A stretch of DNA of 64,000 bases from Branchiostoma floridae (Eukaryota; Chordata; Leptocardii; Amphioxiformes; Branchiostomatidae): the NCBI RefSeq assembly GCF_000003815.2, contig NC_049991.1, positions 5,092,350-5,156,349 on the forward strand, given 5' to 3'. Made by a program: the position numbers and the translations under genes. Each line of letters opens with the position of its first letter. The first letter of the stretch is position 1. The notes under the pieces are model-generated. The model was not told the origin of the DNA and did no database searches. It saw only the letters and a list, made by a program, of their open reading frames with translations. Positions 10,554 through 23,152 of the stretch are shown here, piece after piece.

Positions 10554-12703
10554 TTACCCAAAGATATCACCAAAGAAACTCTCAAATAACTCTTCGGAAG
10601 ATTCTTCTGAAGACTCTTCAGAGGATTCTTCTGATTCTTCAGACGATTCTTCTGATTCTTCTGAAGATTCCTCGGAAGATTGTTCTGATTCCTCGGAAGA
10701 TTGTTCTGATTCCTCGGAAGATTCCTCAGAAGATTCTTCTGACTCTTCTGAAGATTCTTCTGAACTATCTATATCATCACCATCAGTGTTCTCATCTTCA
10801 TTAGAGTTGCTTGTGCCCTCCCCACTGTCACCGTTCCCGCCATTTCCATCTCCGTTCTCGTTCCCGTCTCCCGTCTCGGTCGTCTGTCCGTTCTCGTTCC
10901 CATCCCCGTTCTGGTTCCCGCCGTCCTCCTCAGAACTGTCATCTGTCTGTTCTTGCTCTGTAGAGGTGTCGTCTTTGGTCTGGAGGGAGAAAGACAAAAT
11001 AACACGAGTCAATGAAAAATACTATCATACAATAAAGAAACGGCCCCTGAAGTTCGAAAAAAAGCAAGGGTACCCAAGCATACATCACTTGTCTCTGTTC
11101 CAAAAATCACGACAGTAGTATGTCCAAAATACGAGATTTCAAAACCGGAAGTGCGGCTGCAGTACCGTAGAAAATAGTTATGAGTCCCATGATCAAATTT
11201 GACCTTGTTTTCGTTACCTCCACCTAGTATCTATCTACCAATTCCGTAAAAGGCCATCCAACGCCTCTGGAGTCATGGAGTCCACAGACACACTAACGCT
11301 AACGGCTAAGGAAAACATACTCTTGTCGGCGAAGGTAGAAAATAACACGACGAAGGACATAAGGCATATTTCCGACATATCTAAAAGATCCTTGGATGTG
11401 AATGTGAGTTGGAAACTCAGTTTGAATGTAAAAGTGATCTCTATTGAGTTTAGCTGACTGAAAAGCTCAGATCCTTCACTGGTCGTGACAGAGAAGACCT
11501 ACGTTATGTACAGTTTTGACTAGTTCATTGTGCCAGTGAAATTCCCTGAGGTCATTTCGACAAGCACAACGAACAGTTGACCACGGCTTATGAACGTTCG
11601 GTTCTAAGTACCCTTTCCGGTAGCGTGCATATCCGGTATGGCCTACGTCACATTTCCAAACCGGAGCCCGACCGGGCAGCTTTCGGGATCGAAAATGTGT
11701 GATATAAAAGACACAAAGACGTACAGAAGACGTACAGAAAATAGTCCGTGGGCATTATTTGTGTGCATATTTACGTATACACTTCTATTTTTCGTTTCCA
11801 CAAACAGCCTGACCGGGCCCCCGTTTGAAAGTGTGACGTTAGCCTAACCAAATAGACTACGCTAACGCTACCTATAGAAGGGGAGGAAGTAGAACTTACC
11901 CCACAAGGAGCTGGTACGTTTGACGGCCAGTCGCATTGCTGCTGCTCTTCGTCGAAGACGATACCCCCCGGAGCACAGTTGCGATGGAACGGTCCAGAGT
12001 AGCCCTCCACACACTCGAAGTAGCGCTGACAGTCCTGCACGTCCTGGTACAGACGGCCGAACTCTTTCCCATCACACGAGAAATCTGTGCACAAAAATGT
12101 AACTTTCTTAAAATCTTAAAGCTTCAGAGAAACCGAAAAGATGCAAGTCAGGATTAGGAAAACGATACATGCGGTGGCATTTTTCGGCTCAACATTTTTC
12201 AGCTCAACATTGGTACTTTGCCCCATAGGAATACATGTATATTTTAGCTCAATGGTTTTTACTCGACGGTTTTAGATCGCAATGGATTTGGCGATTTGCG
12301 ATATTCTTTGTGGTATCAATTTTGATATTAAATCTTTGATCTTTATAAACGTGTGATCTTAAGTCCGTATCTGAATCAGTAATGTTGAGATAATGACTGT
12401 GGATTTTGCGACGTAATCAAGCTGTTTCACCCTGCGATGTTGAGAATTGAAATAAAGTTCTAAATCTCATAGCAAAGATGTCAGAAAACATTTAAACAGT
12501 CAAATCCTGTCCATTCTCTGTCTCTGGGATCATCTGACCACTCATTAGACGTACAATTTTATGTACGAACTACGAACGATGAAAAGTAGCACTAGCAAGA
12601 CTGTTGACTTACAGTTCGATCTAGCCTTCCGGTTGTGCCTAGCGGGCATGGAGAGAACTGCAGCCGGCAGGACGATAAGCAGGACCACGAGAAGGCGGTT
12701 CAT
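10554..12703 (-). CDS. Secreted CBM14 chitin-binding protein with a Ser/Glu repeat tail
   Basis: Three coding exons on the minus strand, 12703-12613, 12084-11900 and 10979-10554, with GT-AG introns in phases 1 and 0, giving 233 residues. Exon 1 encodes a signal peptide (MNRLLVVLLIVLPAAVLS, 1-18) and a basic stretch. Exon 2 is one complete peritrophin-A (CBM14) domain with six cysteines at residues 34, 49, 55, 67, 81 and 91 in the family spacing. Exon 3 is low complexity: Asn/Gly/Asp/Glu from about 93, then SSEE/SEE repeats at about 164-223, ending LFESFFGDIFG. A secreted chitin-binding protein with a strongly acidic tail is expected to act outside the cell. The tail is rich in S-x-E, the consensus of the Golgi kinase Fam20C, so it may be phosphorylated (inference). 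Start choice: the ATG at 12703 heads the signal peptide and lies about 100 bases downstream of a TATA box; upstream in-frame codons have no ATG. Confidence 0.88.
11645..11839. mobile_element. MITE with ACGTCACATTTCC ends in CBM14 intron 2
   Basis: The left end is ACGTCACATTTCCAAACCGG followed by AGCCCGACCGGGCAG. The right end is CTGACCGGGCCCCCGTTTG followed by AAAGTGTGACGT. Its left arm matches the complemented right end of 8041-8160, including CAGCTTTCGGG. Confidence 0.75.
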
Positions 12704-12803
12704 GGTGAAGTCTTGAGAGTCGGGCAGGCTTGAAGAATCCGTCGAAGATGTCTTGATGGAATCTTGGCAAAAGTTGTCTGTGGATTGAGACTTCGAGTCC
12801 ACC

Positions 12804-12809
12804 TTTATA
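12804..12809 (-). promoter_or_regulatory. TATA box of the CBM14 gene
   Basis: Minus-strand TATAAA in the context GGGGTATAAAGGTGG. A transcription start 25-30 bases downstream (about 12776) would leave a ~70-base leader before the ATG at 12703. Several TGACGCA / GCGTCA half sites lie just upstream (about 12860-12920) and could bind bZIP factors (inference). Confidence 0.65.
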
Positions 12810-12919
12810 CCCCAGCAGATAGCTGTTTACGACCTAAATGTGTTGATGATGTTTGCGCTGAAACGCGTCATGAAGGGAAAAGTACACACAACACAGCGCC
12901 ATGACGCATCACTGTGACG

Positions 12920-13690
12920 CAACTATCAACTGTCGTTATCTGAAAAAAATCGGGAATTTGTGCTTACGGCAAATTTTGCGACTTTGCTGCCAATGCCCGG
13001 GGCCTCAAATTCATTGTTGGCTAACACGTAGTACAGTTGCACTTGTTCAAACCAATTCGAAGCCACCATTTGTACTTCTTGTGTAAAGTTGTTCAACACG
13101 CTGCCAACTTTGACCACCCCCTCCCAACTATTTGTCACACATGTTTACCTACCTGTTTCAACCATGTGTACATACTGTCAACAAGCGCACAAAGATAAGA
13201 AAACTAACCAATCACTGTCATCCTCGGAAACATTGTTACATCCCCTACTCGATCTTTTGACCTTTGGTTTAAACACATGACAGTTTATTATCGACCCTTT
13301 GCTGGCGTCAATACACCTTCTGACGCAACTTATCCCTGTTTTTCTTCGTTTTAAACTTTTGTTGTTGGCTTCGATCGGAAAAAACACCCAATGCATACAG
13401 TACGGTATAATGGAACGGATGTTTTGATACGTCATGTGACGAGAGAGCATTAAGCTAACGTCACCAAAATACGTATGTTTACGAAGACGTTGTTGTGTGA
13501 TGTGGCTTTAAGTTGTGCAGGCTATTTCACTCAGAGGTCCCATAGGTCATGCTAACGATCTTGGAAAGGCTTTAATACGACTTTTCTCACTTTAACCATG
13601 TGTAAATATTGGATGACAGGAGGCGGGGGTTTAAAAGGAACGTCGTCAACAATGTGTTGAAACAAATATGGATGAAACTAGAAAGGTTAC
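12920..13690. other. Upstream flank of the CBM14 gene, nothing recognised
   Basis: No exon or repeat with clear boundaries was recognised. Short open frames have no domain. Confidence 0.35.
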
Positions 13691-13779
13691 ACTTGCAAGC
13701 AAATACATTATGGTAACCTTCACATGGTCTAGTACTAACAACTACTGCTCCGTTTATCTTACTCAAACATATTTATATA

Positions 13780-14263
13780 CAGTCAAACCTGCCCAAGACG
13801 ACCACCCGGGGGACCGGGAAAAAACGGTCGATTTGGACAGGTGGTCGCTGAGAAGTGTATCGACTCAAAACATGCCCGATGGAAAGTATAAATGGTTTCC
13901 ATTGTGCTTAATGGCATAAAGCAAGCACACTGCACGCACGCAAAGAAGCGAGGTCTTTAATTTCAAATACAACAGGCACACTGTAAACTGTAAATTTAAC
14001 CCCAAAATCCGACGAAAACTGGCCGATTTCGGCACAAAATCGTGCTAGTTATCATCAAAAATCGTTGAAAACCTCAATTTTGAAAATGATGCGGTCGTTA
14101 TGGTCCCAATTTGGGCCGGTCGCGGTCGCGTTGGCCAGGTGGTCGTTGAGAAAAGGTCGCTTAATGCTTATGTCAATGGGAAAATAAATCGGGACCGAGA
14201 AAAAGTGGTCGAAATGGCCAGGTGGTCGCTGAGAAGAGGTGGTCGCTTGGGCAGGTTTGACTG
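13780..14263. mobile_element. Non-autonomous DNA transposon with CAGTCAAACC ends and TA target duplication
   Basis: The left end is CAGTCAAACCTGCCCAAG and the right end CTTGGGCAGGTTTGACTG, perfect inverted repeats, flanked by TA at 13778-13779 and 14264-14265. Interior GGTGGTCGCTGAGAAG motifs recur near both ends. A TA duplication and CAGT ends fit the Tc1/mariner superfamily; no transposase is encoded. A related locus at 29880-30110 is uninterrupted at this point. Confidence 0.82.
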
Positions 14264-15094
14264 TATGACCAACCCACCCAGCTCTGTCCTGTCACTTGCT
14301 ACATGTTAAAAACGACACATGCCGTCTGCCAGTTAACAAGTAAATGGCGACGACGGTCTGGTCCAGGTCACTGATGTTACTTGTTCATGGTTAAATAGGA
14401 AGAAGAAAAACAACAAAAATATTTTCCTTCTTATGATTAATAAACAGAAAATGCCATAATAATAATCTCCAAGCTGACAGATGCAAGGGTCTATGGCCCG
14501 GATGGTTTCTGATTTCTTTAAGGCGTCTTTATGGGGTTTTCTATTTTGTCTTTTTTTCTTGTTGTCAGCCAATTCTTGTTTGCTCGATTTAACCACAAGA
14601 ATGTGTTTACCTGCCAAAATATACATACTTATAAACGTATTGAACAATACCATGGCACTACAGTAGAAGCCAGGTAAGAACGTGGCACAACGACTTGAAA
14701 CCCTTNNNNNNNNNNNNNNNNNNNNNNNNNNNNNNNNNNNNNNNNNNNNNNNNNNNNNNNNNNNNNNNNNNNNNNNNNNNNNNNNNNNNNNNNNNNNNNN
14801 NNNNNAACCAGCATTTTTCAACTGTAAATGTAGTAGGCTGACACCTTATCAATTAGGCCACTGAGGGCCCATAGAGAGCTAAAATATGACATTCGACTGG
14901 TCTTAAATGAGTTGATGCCATATAAACCATTTTCGTGCAACGTTCAAGTCTTTGAGTTCAATCTGTTGTTTTTACAACTCACACAATAACTATGTGAAGA
15001 AAACCGTCGATGCAATGTCCGCTCTCCTATCAGAATAAAGAAAAATAAAACAGAATCATGACATTGAATCACAACGGCTACACTAGGTTTCAGT
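14264..15094. other. Non-coding flank containing an assembly gap
   Basis: From the transposon edge to about 14470 it is related to 29960-30125 (CTGTC.CTTGCTACAT). A TTTCTATTTTGTCTTTTTT stretch near 14540-14560 resembles the interior of the 672-861 element. No exon was recognised. Confidence 0.4.
14706..14805. other. Assembly gap, exactly 100 N
   Basis: A round 100-base run of N is the common convention for a gap of unknown size. The true distance may differ. Confidence 0.95.
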
Positions 15095-15330
15095 TCAGTT
15101 TCAGTTTATTTATATATCCAGGAAAGTACATCGCCTACTGGCGTTTTTCAATGCCTTCTGGGGGGGAGACCCCAACATAAAATAACACAAGATTATAACA
15201 ACTAATCAAAATAAAGTCAAAGGTCAAATCTAACTGACTAAAAGTTCGTTGGTCAGTCGACAACTATTTACAATACAAACAACTCATTAACATAGTAAAA
15301 TAATAGTAATAATAATAAACATAAAAACAA
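15095..15330. repeat. Probable dispersed repeat next to the satellite
   Basis: It starts TTCAGTTCAGTTTCAG and contains a GGGGGGGAGACCCC palindrome-like stretch (15160-15173) followed by an AT-rich run with TAATAATAATAA. The layout recalls the end of a retroelement, but no coding part or second copy is present in the window. Confidence 0.35.
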
Positions 15331-18300
15331 TAACACATCAAGGCGTTGGATCAACTTAAAATCAAAGAAACGAACAGTGGAATTTGCATATAAATGTGTC
15401 GCTGGTAGGGCAGTGTGTTACAAATTTTAAACAAAGTGTGCGTTACTTTCAACACTTAAATGTCGTAGTAAAACACGTGGGCTGCAGGTAGAAAGTTGTT
15501 TTAGTACCCAAAATTACTTTGTAACTTTTCTACATACAAATGAAGGCTCACTTGGGGGATAACCGCTAACCGCTAACCGAACTCTTCGGTAACCGCACAA
15601 AAGCGACCCCTTACATTTGGACTTCCGAAATTTCCAACAAAGTGTGCGTTACTTTCAACACTTAAGTATCATAGTAATACATGAGGGCAAAAGGTAAAAA
15701 GTGATTTGCGTACCAAAAATTACTTTGTAACTTTTCTACATACGAATGAAGGCTCAATTGAGGGATAACCGCTAACCGCTAACCGAACCCTTCAGTAACC
15801 GCAAAAAAGCGACCCCTTACATTCGGACTTCCAAAATTTCCAACAAAGTGTGCGTTGCTTTCAACACTTAAATATCATAGTAGAACATGTGGGCAGACGG
15901 TAGAAAGTGATTTGAGTACCCAAAATTACTTTGTAACTTTTCTACATACGAATGAAGGCTCACTTGGGGGATAACCGCTAACCGCTACGCGAACCCTTCG
16001 GTAACCGCAAAAAAGCGACCCCTTACATTTGGACTTCCGAAATTTCCAACAAAGTGTGCGTTACTTTCAACACATGAATGTCGTAGTAAAACACGTGGGC
16101 TGCAAGTAGAAATTTGTTTCAGTAACCAAAACTACTTTGTAACGTTTCTACATACGAATGAAGGCTCACTCGGGGATAACCGCTAACCGCTAAGCGAACC
16201 CTTCGGTAACCGCACAAAAGCGACCCCTTACGATCGGACTTCAGGAATTTCAAACAAAGTGTGCGTTACTTTCAACACTTGAATGTCGTAGTAAAACACG
16301 TGGGCTGCAAGTTGAAATTTGTTTCAGTAACCAAAATTACTTTGTAACGTTTCTACATACGAATGAAGGCTCACTCGGGGATAACCGCTAACCGCTAAGT
16401 GAACCCTTCGGTAACAGAAAAAAAGCGACCACTTACATTTGGACTTCCGAAATTTCCAACAAAGTGTGCGTTACTTTCAACACTTAAATATCATAGTACT
16501 ACATGTGGGCAAACGGTAGAAATTGATTTGAGTACCCAAAATTACTTTGTAACTTTTCTACATACGAATAAAGGCTCACTCGGGAGATAACCGCTTACCG
16601 CTAAGTGAACCCTTCGGTAACTGCAAAAAAGCGACCCCTTACGATCGGACTTCAGAAATTTCAAACAAAGTGTGCGTTACTTTCAACACTTGAATGTCGT
16701 AGTAAAACATGTGGGTTGCAGATAGAAAGTTGTTTCAGTACCCAAAATTACTTTGTAACTTTTCTACATACGAATAAAGGCTCACTTGGGGATAACCGCT
16801 AACCGCTAACCGAACTCTTCGGTAACCGCAAAAAAGCGACCCCTTACATTTGGACTTCCAAAATTTCCAACAAAGTGTGCGTTACTTTCAACACTTAAAT
16901 ATCATAGTAATACATGAGGGCAAAAGGTAAAAAGTGATTTGCGTACCAAAAATTACTTTGTAACTTTTCTACATACGAATGAAGGCTCAATTGGGGGATA
17001 ACCGCTAACCGCTAACCGAACCCTTCAGTAACCGCAAAAAAGCGACCCCTTACATTTGGACTTCCAAAATTTCCAACAAAATGTGCGTTACTTTCAACAC
17101 TTAAATATCATAGTAGAACATGTGGGCAGACGGTAGAAATTGATTTGAGTACCCAAAATTACTTTGTAACTTTTCTACATACGAATGAAGGCTCACTTGG
17201 GGGATAACCGCAAACCGATACGCGAACCCTTCGGTAACCGCAAAAAAGCGACCCCTTACATTTGGACTTCCAAAATTTCCAACAAAGTGTGCGTTACTTT
17301 CATTCAACACTTAAATATCATAGTAATATATGTCGGCAAACGGTAGAAATTGATTTAAGTACCCAAGATTACTTTGTAACTTTTCTACATACGAATGAAG
17401 GCTCACTTGGGGGATAACCGCTAACCGCTACGCGAACCCTTCGGTAACCGCAAAAAAGCGACCCCTTACATTTGGACTTCCGAAATTTCCAACAAAGTGT
17501 GCGTTACTTCCAACACGTAAATATCATAGTAATACATGTCGGCAAACGGTAGAAATTGATTTGAGTACCCAAAATTACTCTGTAACTTTTCTACATACGA
17601 ATAAAGGCTCACTCGGGAGATAACCGCTTACCGCTAAGTGAACCCTTCGGTAACTGCACAAAAGCGACCCCTTACGATCGGACTTCAAAAATTTCAAACA
17701 AAGTGTGCGTTACTTTCAACACTTGAATGTCGTAATAAAACACGTGGGCTGCAAGTAGAAATTTGTTTCAGTACCCAAAATTACTTTGTAACTTTTCTAC
17801 ATACGAATGAAGGCTCACCCGGGGGATAACCGCTAACCGATACGCGAACCCTTCAGTAACCGCAAAAAAGCGACCCTTACATTTGGACTTCCAAAATTTC
17901 CAACAAAGTGTGCGTTACTTTCAACACTTAAATATCATAGTAGAACATGTGGGCAGACGGTAGAAAGTGATTTGAGTACCCAAAATTACTTTGTAACTTT
18001 TCTACATACGAATGTAGGCTCACTTGGGGGATAACCGCTAACCGAACCCTTCGGTAACCGCAAAAAAGCGACCCCTTACATTTGGACTTCCGAAATTCCA
18101 ACAAAGTGTGCGTTACTTTCAACACTTAAATATCATAGCAATACACGTCGGCAAACGGTAGAAATTGATCTGAGTACCCAAAATTACTTTGTAACTTTTC
18201 TACATACGTATGAAGGCTCACTTGGGGGATAACCACTAACCGCTAACCGAACCCTTAGTAACCGCAAAAAAGCGACCCCTTACATTTGGACTTCCAAAAT

Positions 18301-19907
18301 TTCCAACAAAGTGTGCGTTACTTTCAACACTTAAATATCATAGTGGTACATGTGGGCAAACGGCAGAAAGTGATTTGAGTACCCAAAATTACTTTGTAAC
18401 TTTTCTACATACGAATGAAGGCTCACTTGGGGGATAACCGCTAACTGCTACGCAAACCCTTCGGTAACCGCACAAAACAAATCCCTTACGCTTGGACATC
18501 CGAAATTTCCAACAAAGTGTTCGTTACTTCCAACACTTAAATATCATAGTAATACATGTGAGCAAACGGTAAACAGTGATTTACGTATGTACCCAAAATT
18601 ACTTTGTAACTTTTCTACATACAAATAAAGGCTCACTTGGGGGATAACCGCTAACCGATACGCGAACCATTCGGTCACCGCAAAAAAGCGACCCCTTACA
18701 TTTGGACTTCCGAAATTTCCACAAAGTGTGCGTTACTTTCAACACTTAAATATCATAGTAATACATGATGGCAAACAGTAAAAAGAGATTTGCGTACCCA
18801 AAATTACTTTGTAACTTTTCTACATACGAATGAAGGCTCACTTGGGGGATAACCGCTAACCACTACGCGAACCCTTCGGTAACCGGAAAAAAGTGACCCT
18901 TACATTTGGACTTCCAAAATTTCCAACAAAGTGTGCGTTACTTTCAACACTTAAATATCATAGTAATACACGTCGGTAAACGGTAGAAATTGATTTGAGT
19001 ACCCAAAATTACTTTTTAACTTTTCTACATACAAATAAAGGCTCAATAGGGGGATAACCGCTAACCGCTAACCGAACCCTTCAGTAACCGCAAAAAAGCG
19101 ACCCCTTACATTTGGACTTCCAAAATTTCCAACAAAGTGTGCGTTACTTTCAACACTTAAATATCATAGTAATACATGAGGGTAAAAGGTAGAAAGTGAT
19201 TTGAGTACCTAAAATTACTTTGTAACGTTTCTACATACGAATGAAGGCTCACTCGGGGATAACCGCTAACCGCTAAGCGAACCCTTCGATAATTAAAAAA
19301 AGCGACCCCTTACATTGGGACTTCCGAAATTTCCAACAAAGTGTGCGTTACTTTCAACACTTAAATATCATAGTAGAACATGTGGGCAGACGGTAGAAAG
19401 TGATTTGAGTACCCAAAATTACTTTGTAACTTTTCTACATACGAATGAAGGCTCACTTTGGGGATAGCCGCTAACCGCTAACCGAACCCTTCGGTAACCG
19501 CAAAAAAGCGACCCCTTACATTTGGACTTCCAGAATTTCCAACAAAGTGTGCGTTTCTTTCAACACTTAAATATCATAGTATCACATGTGGGCAAACGGT
19601 AGAAAGTGATTTGAGTACCCAAAATTACTTTGTAACTTTTCTTCATACGAATGAAGGCTCACTTGGGGGACATAACCGCTAACCGCTACGAGAACTCTTC
19701 GGTAACCGCAAAAAAGCGACCCCTTACATTTGGACTTCCGAAATTTCCAACAAAGTGTGCGTTACTTTCAAGACTCGAATATCATAGTAGTACATGTGGG
19801 CAAACGGTAGAAAGTGATTTGAGTACCCAAAATTACTTTGTAACTTTTCTACATACGAATGAAGGCTCACTTGGGAGATAACCGCTAACCGCTACGCGAA
19901 CCCTTCG

Positions 19908-20369
19908 NNNNNNNNNNNNNNNNNNNNNNNNNNNNNNNNNNNNNNNNNNNNNNNNNNNNNNNNNNNNNNNNNNNNNNNNNNNNNNNNNNNNNNNNNNNNN
20001 NNNNNNNNNNNNNNNNNNNNNNNNNNNNNNNNNNNNNNNNNNNNNNNNNNNNNNNNNNNNNNNNNNNNNNNNNNNNNNNNNNNNNNNNNNNNNNNNNNNN
20101 NNNNNNNNNNNNNNNNNNNNNNNNNNNNNNNNNNNNNNNNNNNNNNNNNNNNNNNNNNNNNNNNNNNNNNNNNNNNNNNNNNNNNNNNNNNNNNNNNNNN
20201 NNNNNNNNNNNNNNNNNNNNNNNNNNNNNNNNNNNNNNNNNNNNNNNNNNNNNNNNNNNNNNNNNNNNNNNNNNNNNNNNNNNNNNNNNNNNNNNNNNNN
20301 NNNNNNNNNNNNNNNNNNNNNNNNNNNNNNNNNNNNNNNNNNNNNNNNNNNNNNNNNNNNNNNNNNNNN
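19908..20369. other. Assembly gap of 462 N inside the 206-bp array
   Basis: Monomers change orientation across this gap (plus before, minus after). Confidence 0.97.
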
Positions 20370-23152
20370 TGTATTGTACCGGGACATTCAAGTGTTGAAA
20401 GTAACGCACACTTTGAAAATTTCTGAAGTCCGATCGTAAGGGGTCGCTTTTTTGCAGTTAACTGGTTACCGAAGGGTTCGCGTAGCGGTTAGCGGTTATC
20501 CCCCAAGTGAGCCTTCATTCGTATGTAGAAAAGCTACGAAGTAATTTTGGGTACTCAAATCACTTTCTACCGTCTGCCCACATGTTCTACTATGATATTT
20601 AAGTGTTGAAAGTTACGCACACTTTGTTGGAAATTTTGGAAGTCCAAATGTAAGGGGTCGCTTTTTTGCGGTTACCGAAGGGTTCGGTTAGCGGTTAGCG
20701 GTTATCCCCCAAGTGAGCCTTCATTCGTATGTAGAAAAGTTACAAAGTAATTTTGGGTACTCAAATCACTTTCTACCGTTTGCCCACATGTACTACTATG
20801 ATATTTAAGTGTTGAAAGTAACGCACACTTTGTTGGAAATTTCCGAAGTCCCAATGTAAGGGGTCGCTTTTTTTAATTAACGAAGGGTTCGCTTAGCGGT
20901 TATCCCTTGAGTTAACCTTTATTCGTATGTAGAAAAGTTACATAAGTTATTTTCGGTAATCAAAGAACTTTCTATCTGCAACCAATGTATTGTACCGGGA
21001 CATTCAAGTGTTGAAAGTAACGCACACTTTGAAAATTTCTGAAGTCCGATCGTAAGGGGTCGCTTTTTTGCAGTTAACTNNNNNNNNNNNNNNNNNNNNN
21101 NNNNNNNNNNNNNNNNNNNNNNNNNNNNNNNNNNNNNNNNNNNNNNNNNNNNNNNNNNNNNNNNNNNNNNNNNNNNNNNNNNNNNNNNNNNNNNNNNNNN
21201 NNNNNNNNNNNNNNNNNNNNNNNNNNNNNNNNNNNNNCTTTGTTGGAAATTTTGGAAGTCCCAAAGTAAGGGGTTCACTTTTTCGCAGTTACTGAAGGGT
21301 TCGGTTACCGGTTAACGGTTATCCCCCAAGTGAGCGTTCATTCGTATGTAGAAAAGTTAAAAGTAATTTTGGGTACGCAAATCACTTATTACCGTTTGCC
21401 CACATGTACTACTATGATATTTAAGTGTTGAAAGTAACGCACACTTTGTTGGAAATTTCCGAAGTCCCAATGTAAGGGGTCGCTTTTTTTTAATTAACGA
21501 AGGGTTCGCTTTTTTTTAATTAACGAAGGGTTCGCTTAGCGGTTTGCGGTTATCCCTTGAGTTAGCCTTTATTCGTATGTAGAAAAGTTACAAAGTAATT
21601 TTGGGTACTGAAAGAACTTTCTAAATGCAACCAATGTATTGTACCAGGACATTCAAGTGTTGAAAGTAACGCACACTTTGAAAATTTCTGAAGTCCGATC
21701 GTAAGGGGTCGCTTTTTTGCAGTTAACTGGTTACCGTAGGGTTCGCTTAGCGGTTAGCGGTCATCCCCGAGTGAGCCTTTATTCGTATATAGAAAAGTTA
21801 CAAAGTAATTTTGGGTACTGAAACAACTTTCTATCTGCAACCCACGTGTTTTACTACGACATTCAAGTGTTGAAAGTAACGCACACTTTGTTTGAAATTT
21901 CTGAAGTCCGATCGTAAGGGGTCGCTTTTGTGCGGTTACCGAAGGGTTCATTTAGCGGTTAGCGGTTATCCCCGAGTGAGCCTTCATTCGTATGTAGAAA
22001 CGTTACAAGTAATTGTGGTTACTGAAACAAATTTCTACTTGCAGTCCAGGTGTTTTACTACGACATTCAAGTGTTGAAAGTAACGCACACTTTGTTGGAA
22101 ATTTCTGAAGTCCGATCGTAAGGGGTCGCTTTTGTGCAGTTACCGAAGGGTTCACTTAGCGATAAGCGGTTATCTCCCGAGTAAGCCTTCATACGGAAAT
22201 TTTGGAAGTCCAAATGTAAGGGGTCGCTTTTTTGCGGTTACTGAAGGGTACGCGTAGCGGTTAGCGGTTATCCACCAAGTCAACCTTTATTCGTATGTAG
22301 AAAAAATACTAAGTAATTTTGGGCACTCAAATCAATTTCTACCGTTTGCCCACATGTAGTACTATGATATTTAAGTGTTAAAAGTAACGCACACTTTGTT
22401 GGACATTTCGGAAGTCCAAATGTAAGGGGTCGCTTTTTTGCGGTTACCGAAGGGTTCGCGTAGCGGTTAGCGGTTATCCCCCAAGTGAGCCTTTATTTGT
22501 ATGTAGAAAAGTTACAAAGTAATTTTGGGTACGCAAATCACTTTTTTCTGTTTGCCCACATGTATTACTATGATATTTAAGTGTTGAATGTAACGCACAC
22601 TTTGTTGGAAATTTCGGAAGTCCAAATGTAAGGGGTCGCTTTTTTGCGGTTACCGAAGGGTTCGCGTAGCGGTTAGCGGTTATCCCCCAAGTGAGCCTTC
22701 ATTCGTATCTAGAAGAGTTAAAAAGTAATCTTGGGTACTCAAATCAATTTCTACCGTTTGCCGACGTGTATTACTATGATATTTAAGTGTTGAAAGAAAC
22801 GCACACTTTGTTGGAAAATCTGGAAGTCCAAATGTAAGGGGTCGCTTTTTTGCGGTTACCGAAGGGTTCGGTTAGCGGTTAGCGGCTATCCCCAAAGTGA
22901 GCCTTCATTCGTATGTAGAAAAGTTACAAAGTAATTTTGGGTACTCAAATCACTTTCTACCGTCTGCCCACATGTTCTACTATGATATTTAAGTGTTGAA
23001 AGTAACGCACACTTTGTTGGAAATTTCGGAAGTCCCAATGTAAGGGGTCGCTTTTTTTAATTATCGAAGGGTTCGCTTAGCGGTTAGCGGTTATCCCCGA
23101 GTGAGCCTTCATTCGTATGTAGAAACGTTACAAAGTAATTTTAGGTACTCAA
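20370..23152 (-). repeat. Inverted block of the 206-bp array
   Basis: All monomers here read as the reverse complement of those on either side, for example GCGGTTAGCGGTTATCCCCC. The ~94 bases right after the first gap (20370-20463) recur immediately before the next gap (20986-21079) and again, with small changes, at 21633-21727. Confidence 0.93.
21080..21237. other. Assembly gap of 158 N inside the inverted block
   Basis: Orientation is minus on both sides. The last bases before the gap, CAGTTAACT, also occur at 20455-20463, where they continue GGTTACCGAAGG. Confidence 0.95.

Noticed and set aside
10511-10804. Plus-strand frame rich in ILL/ILRKI repeats
   Set aside because: It is the complement of the Ser/Glu repeat tail of the CBM14 gene and has no other support.
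12704-12802. Longer CBM14 protein starting at 12802
   Set aside because: That codon is GTG and lies within the TATA region; the ATG at 12703 is followed directly by a signal peptide.
16399-18125. Repeated ~63-codon frames such as KKRPLTIGLQKFQTKCALL
   Set aside because: They are the 206-bp satellite monomer; the frame closes in each unit and the opposite strand gives similar by-products.
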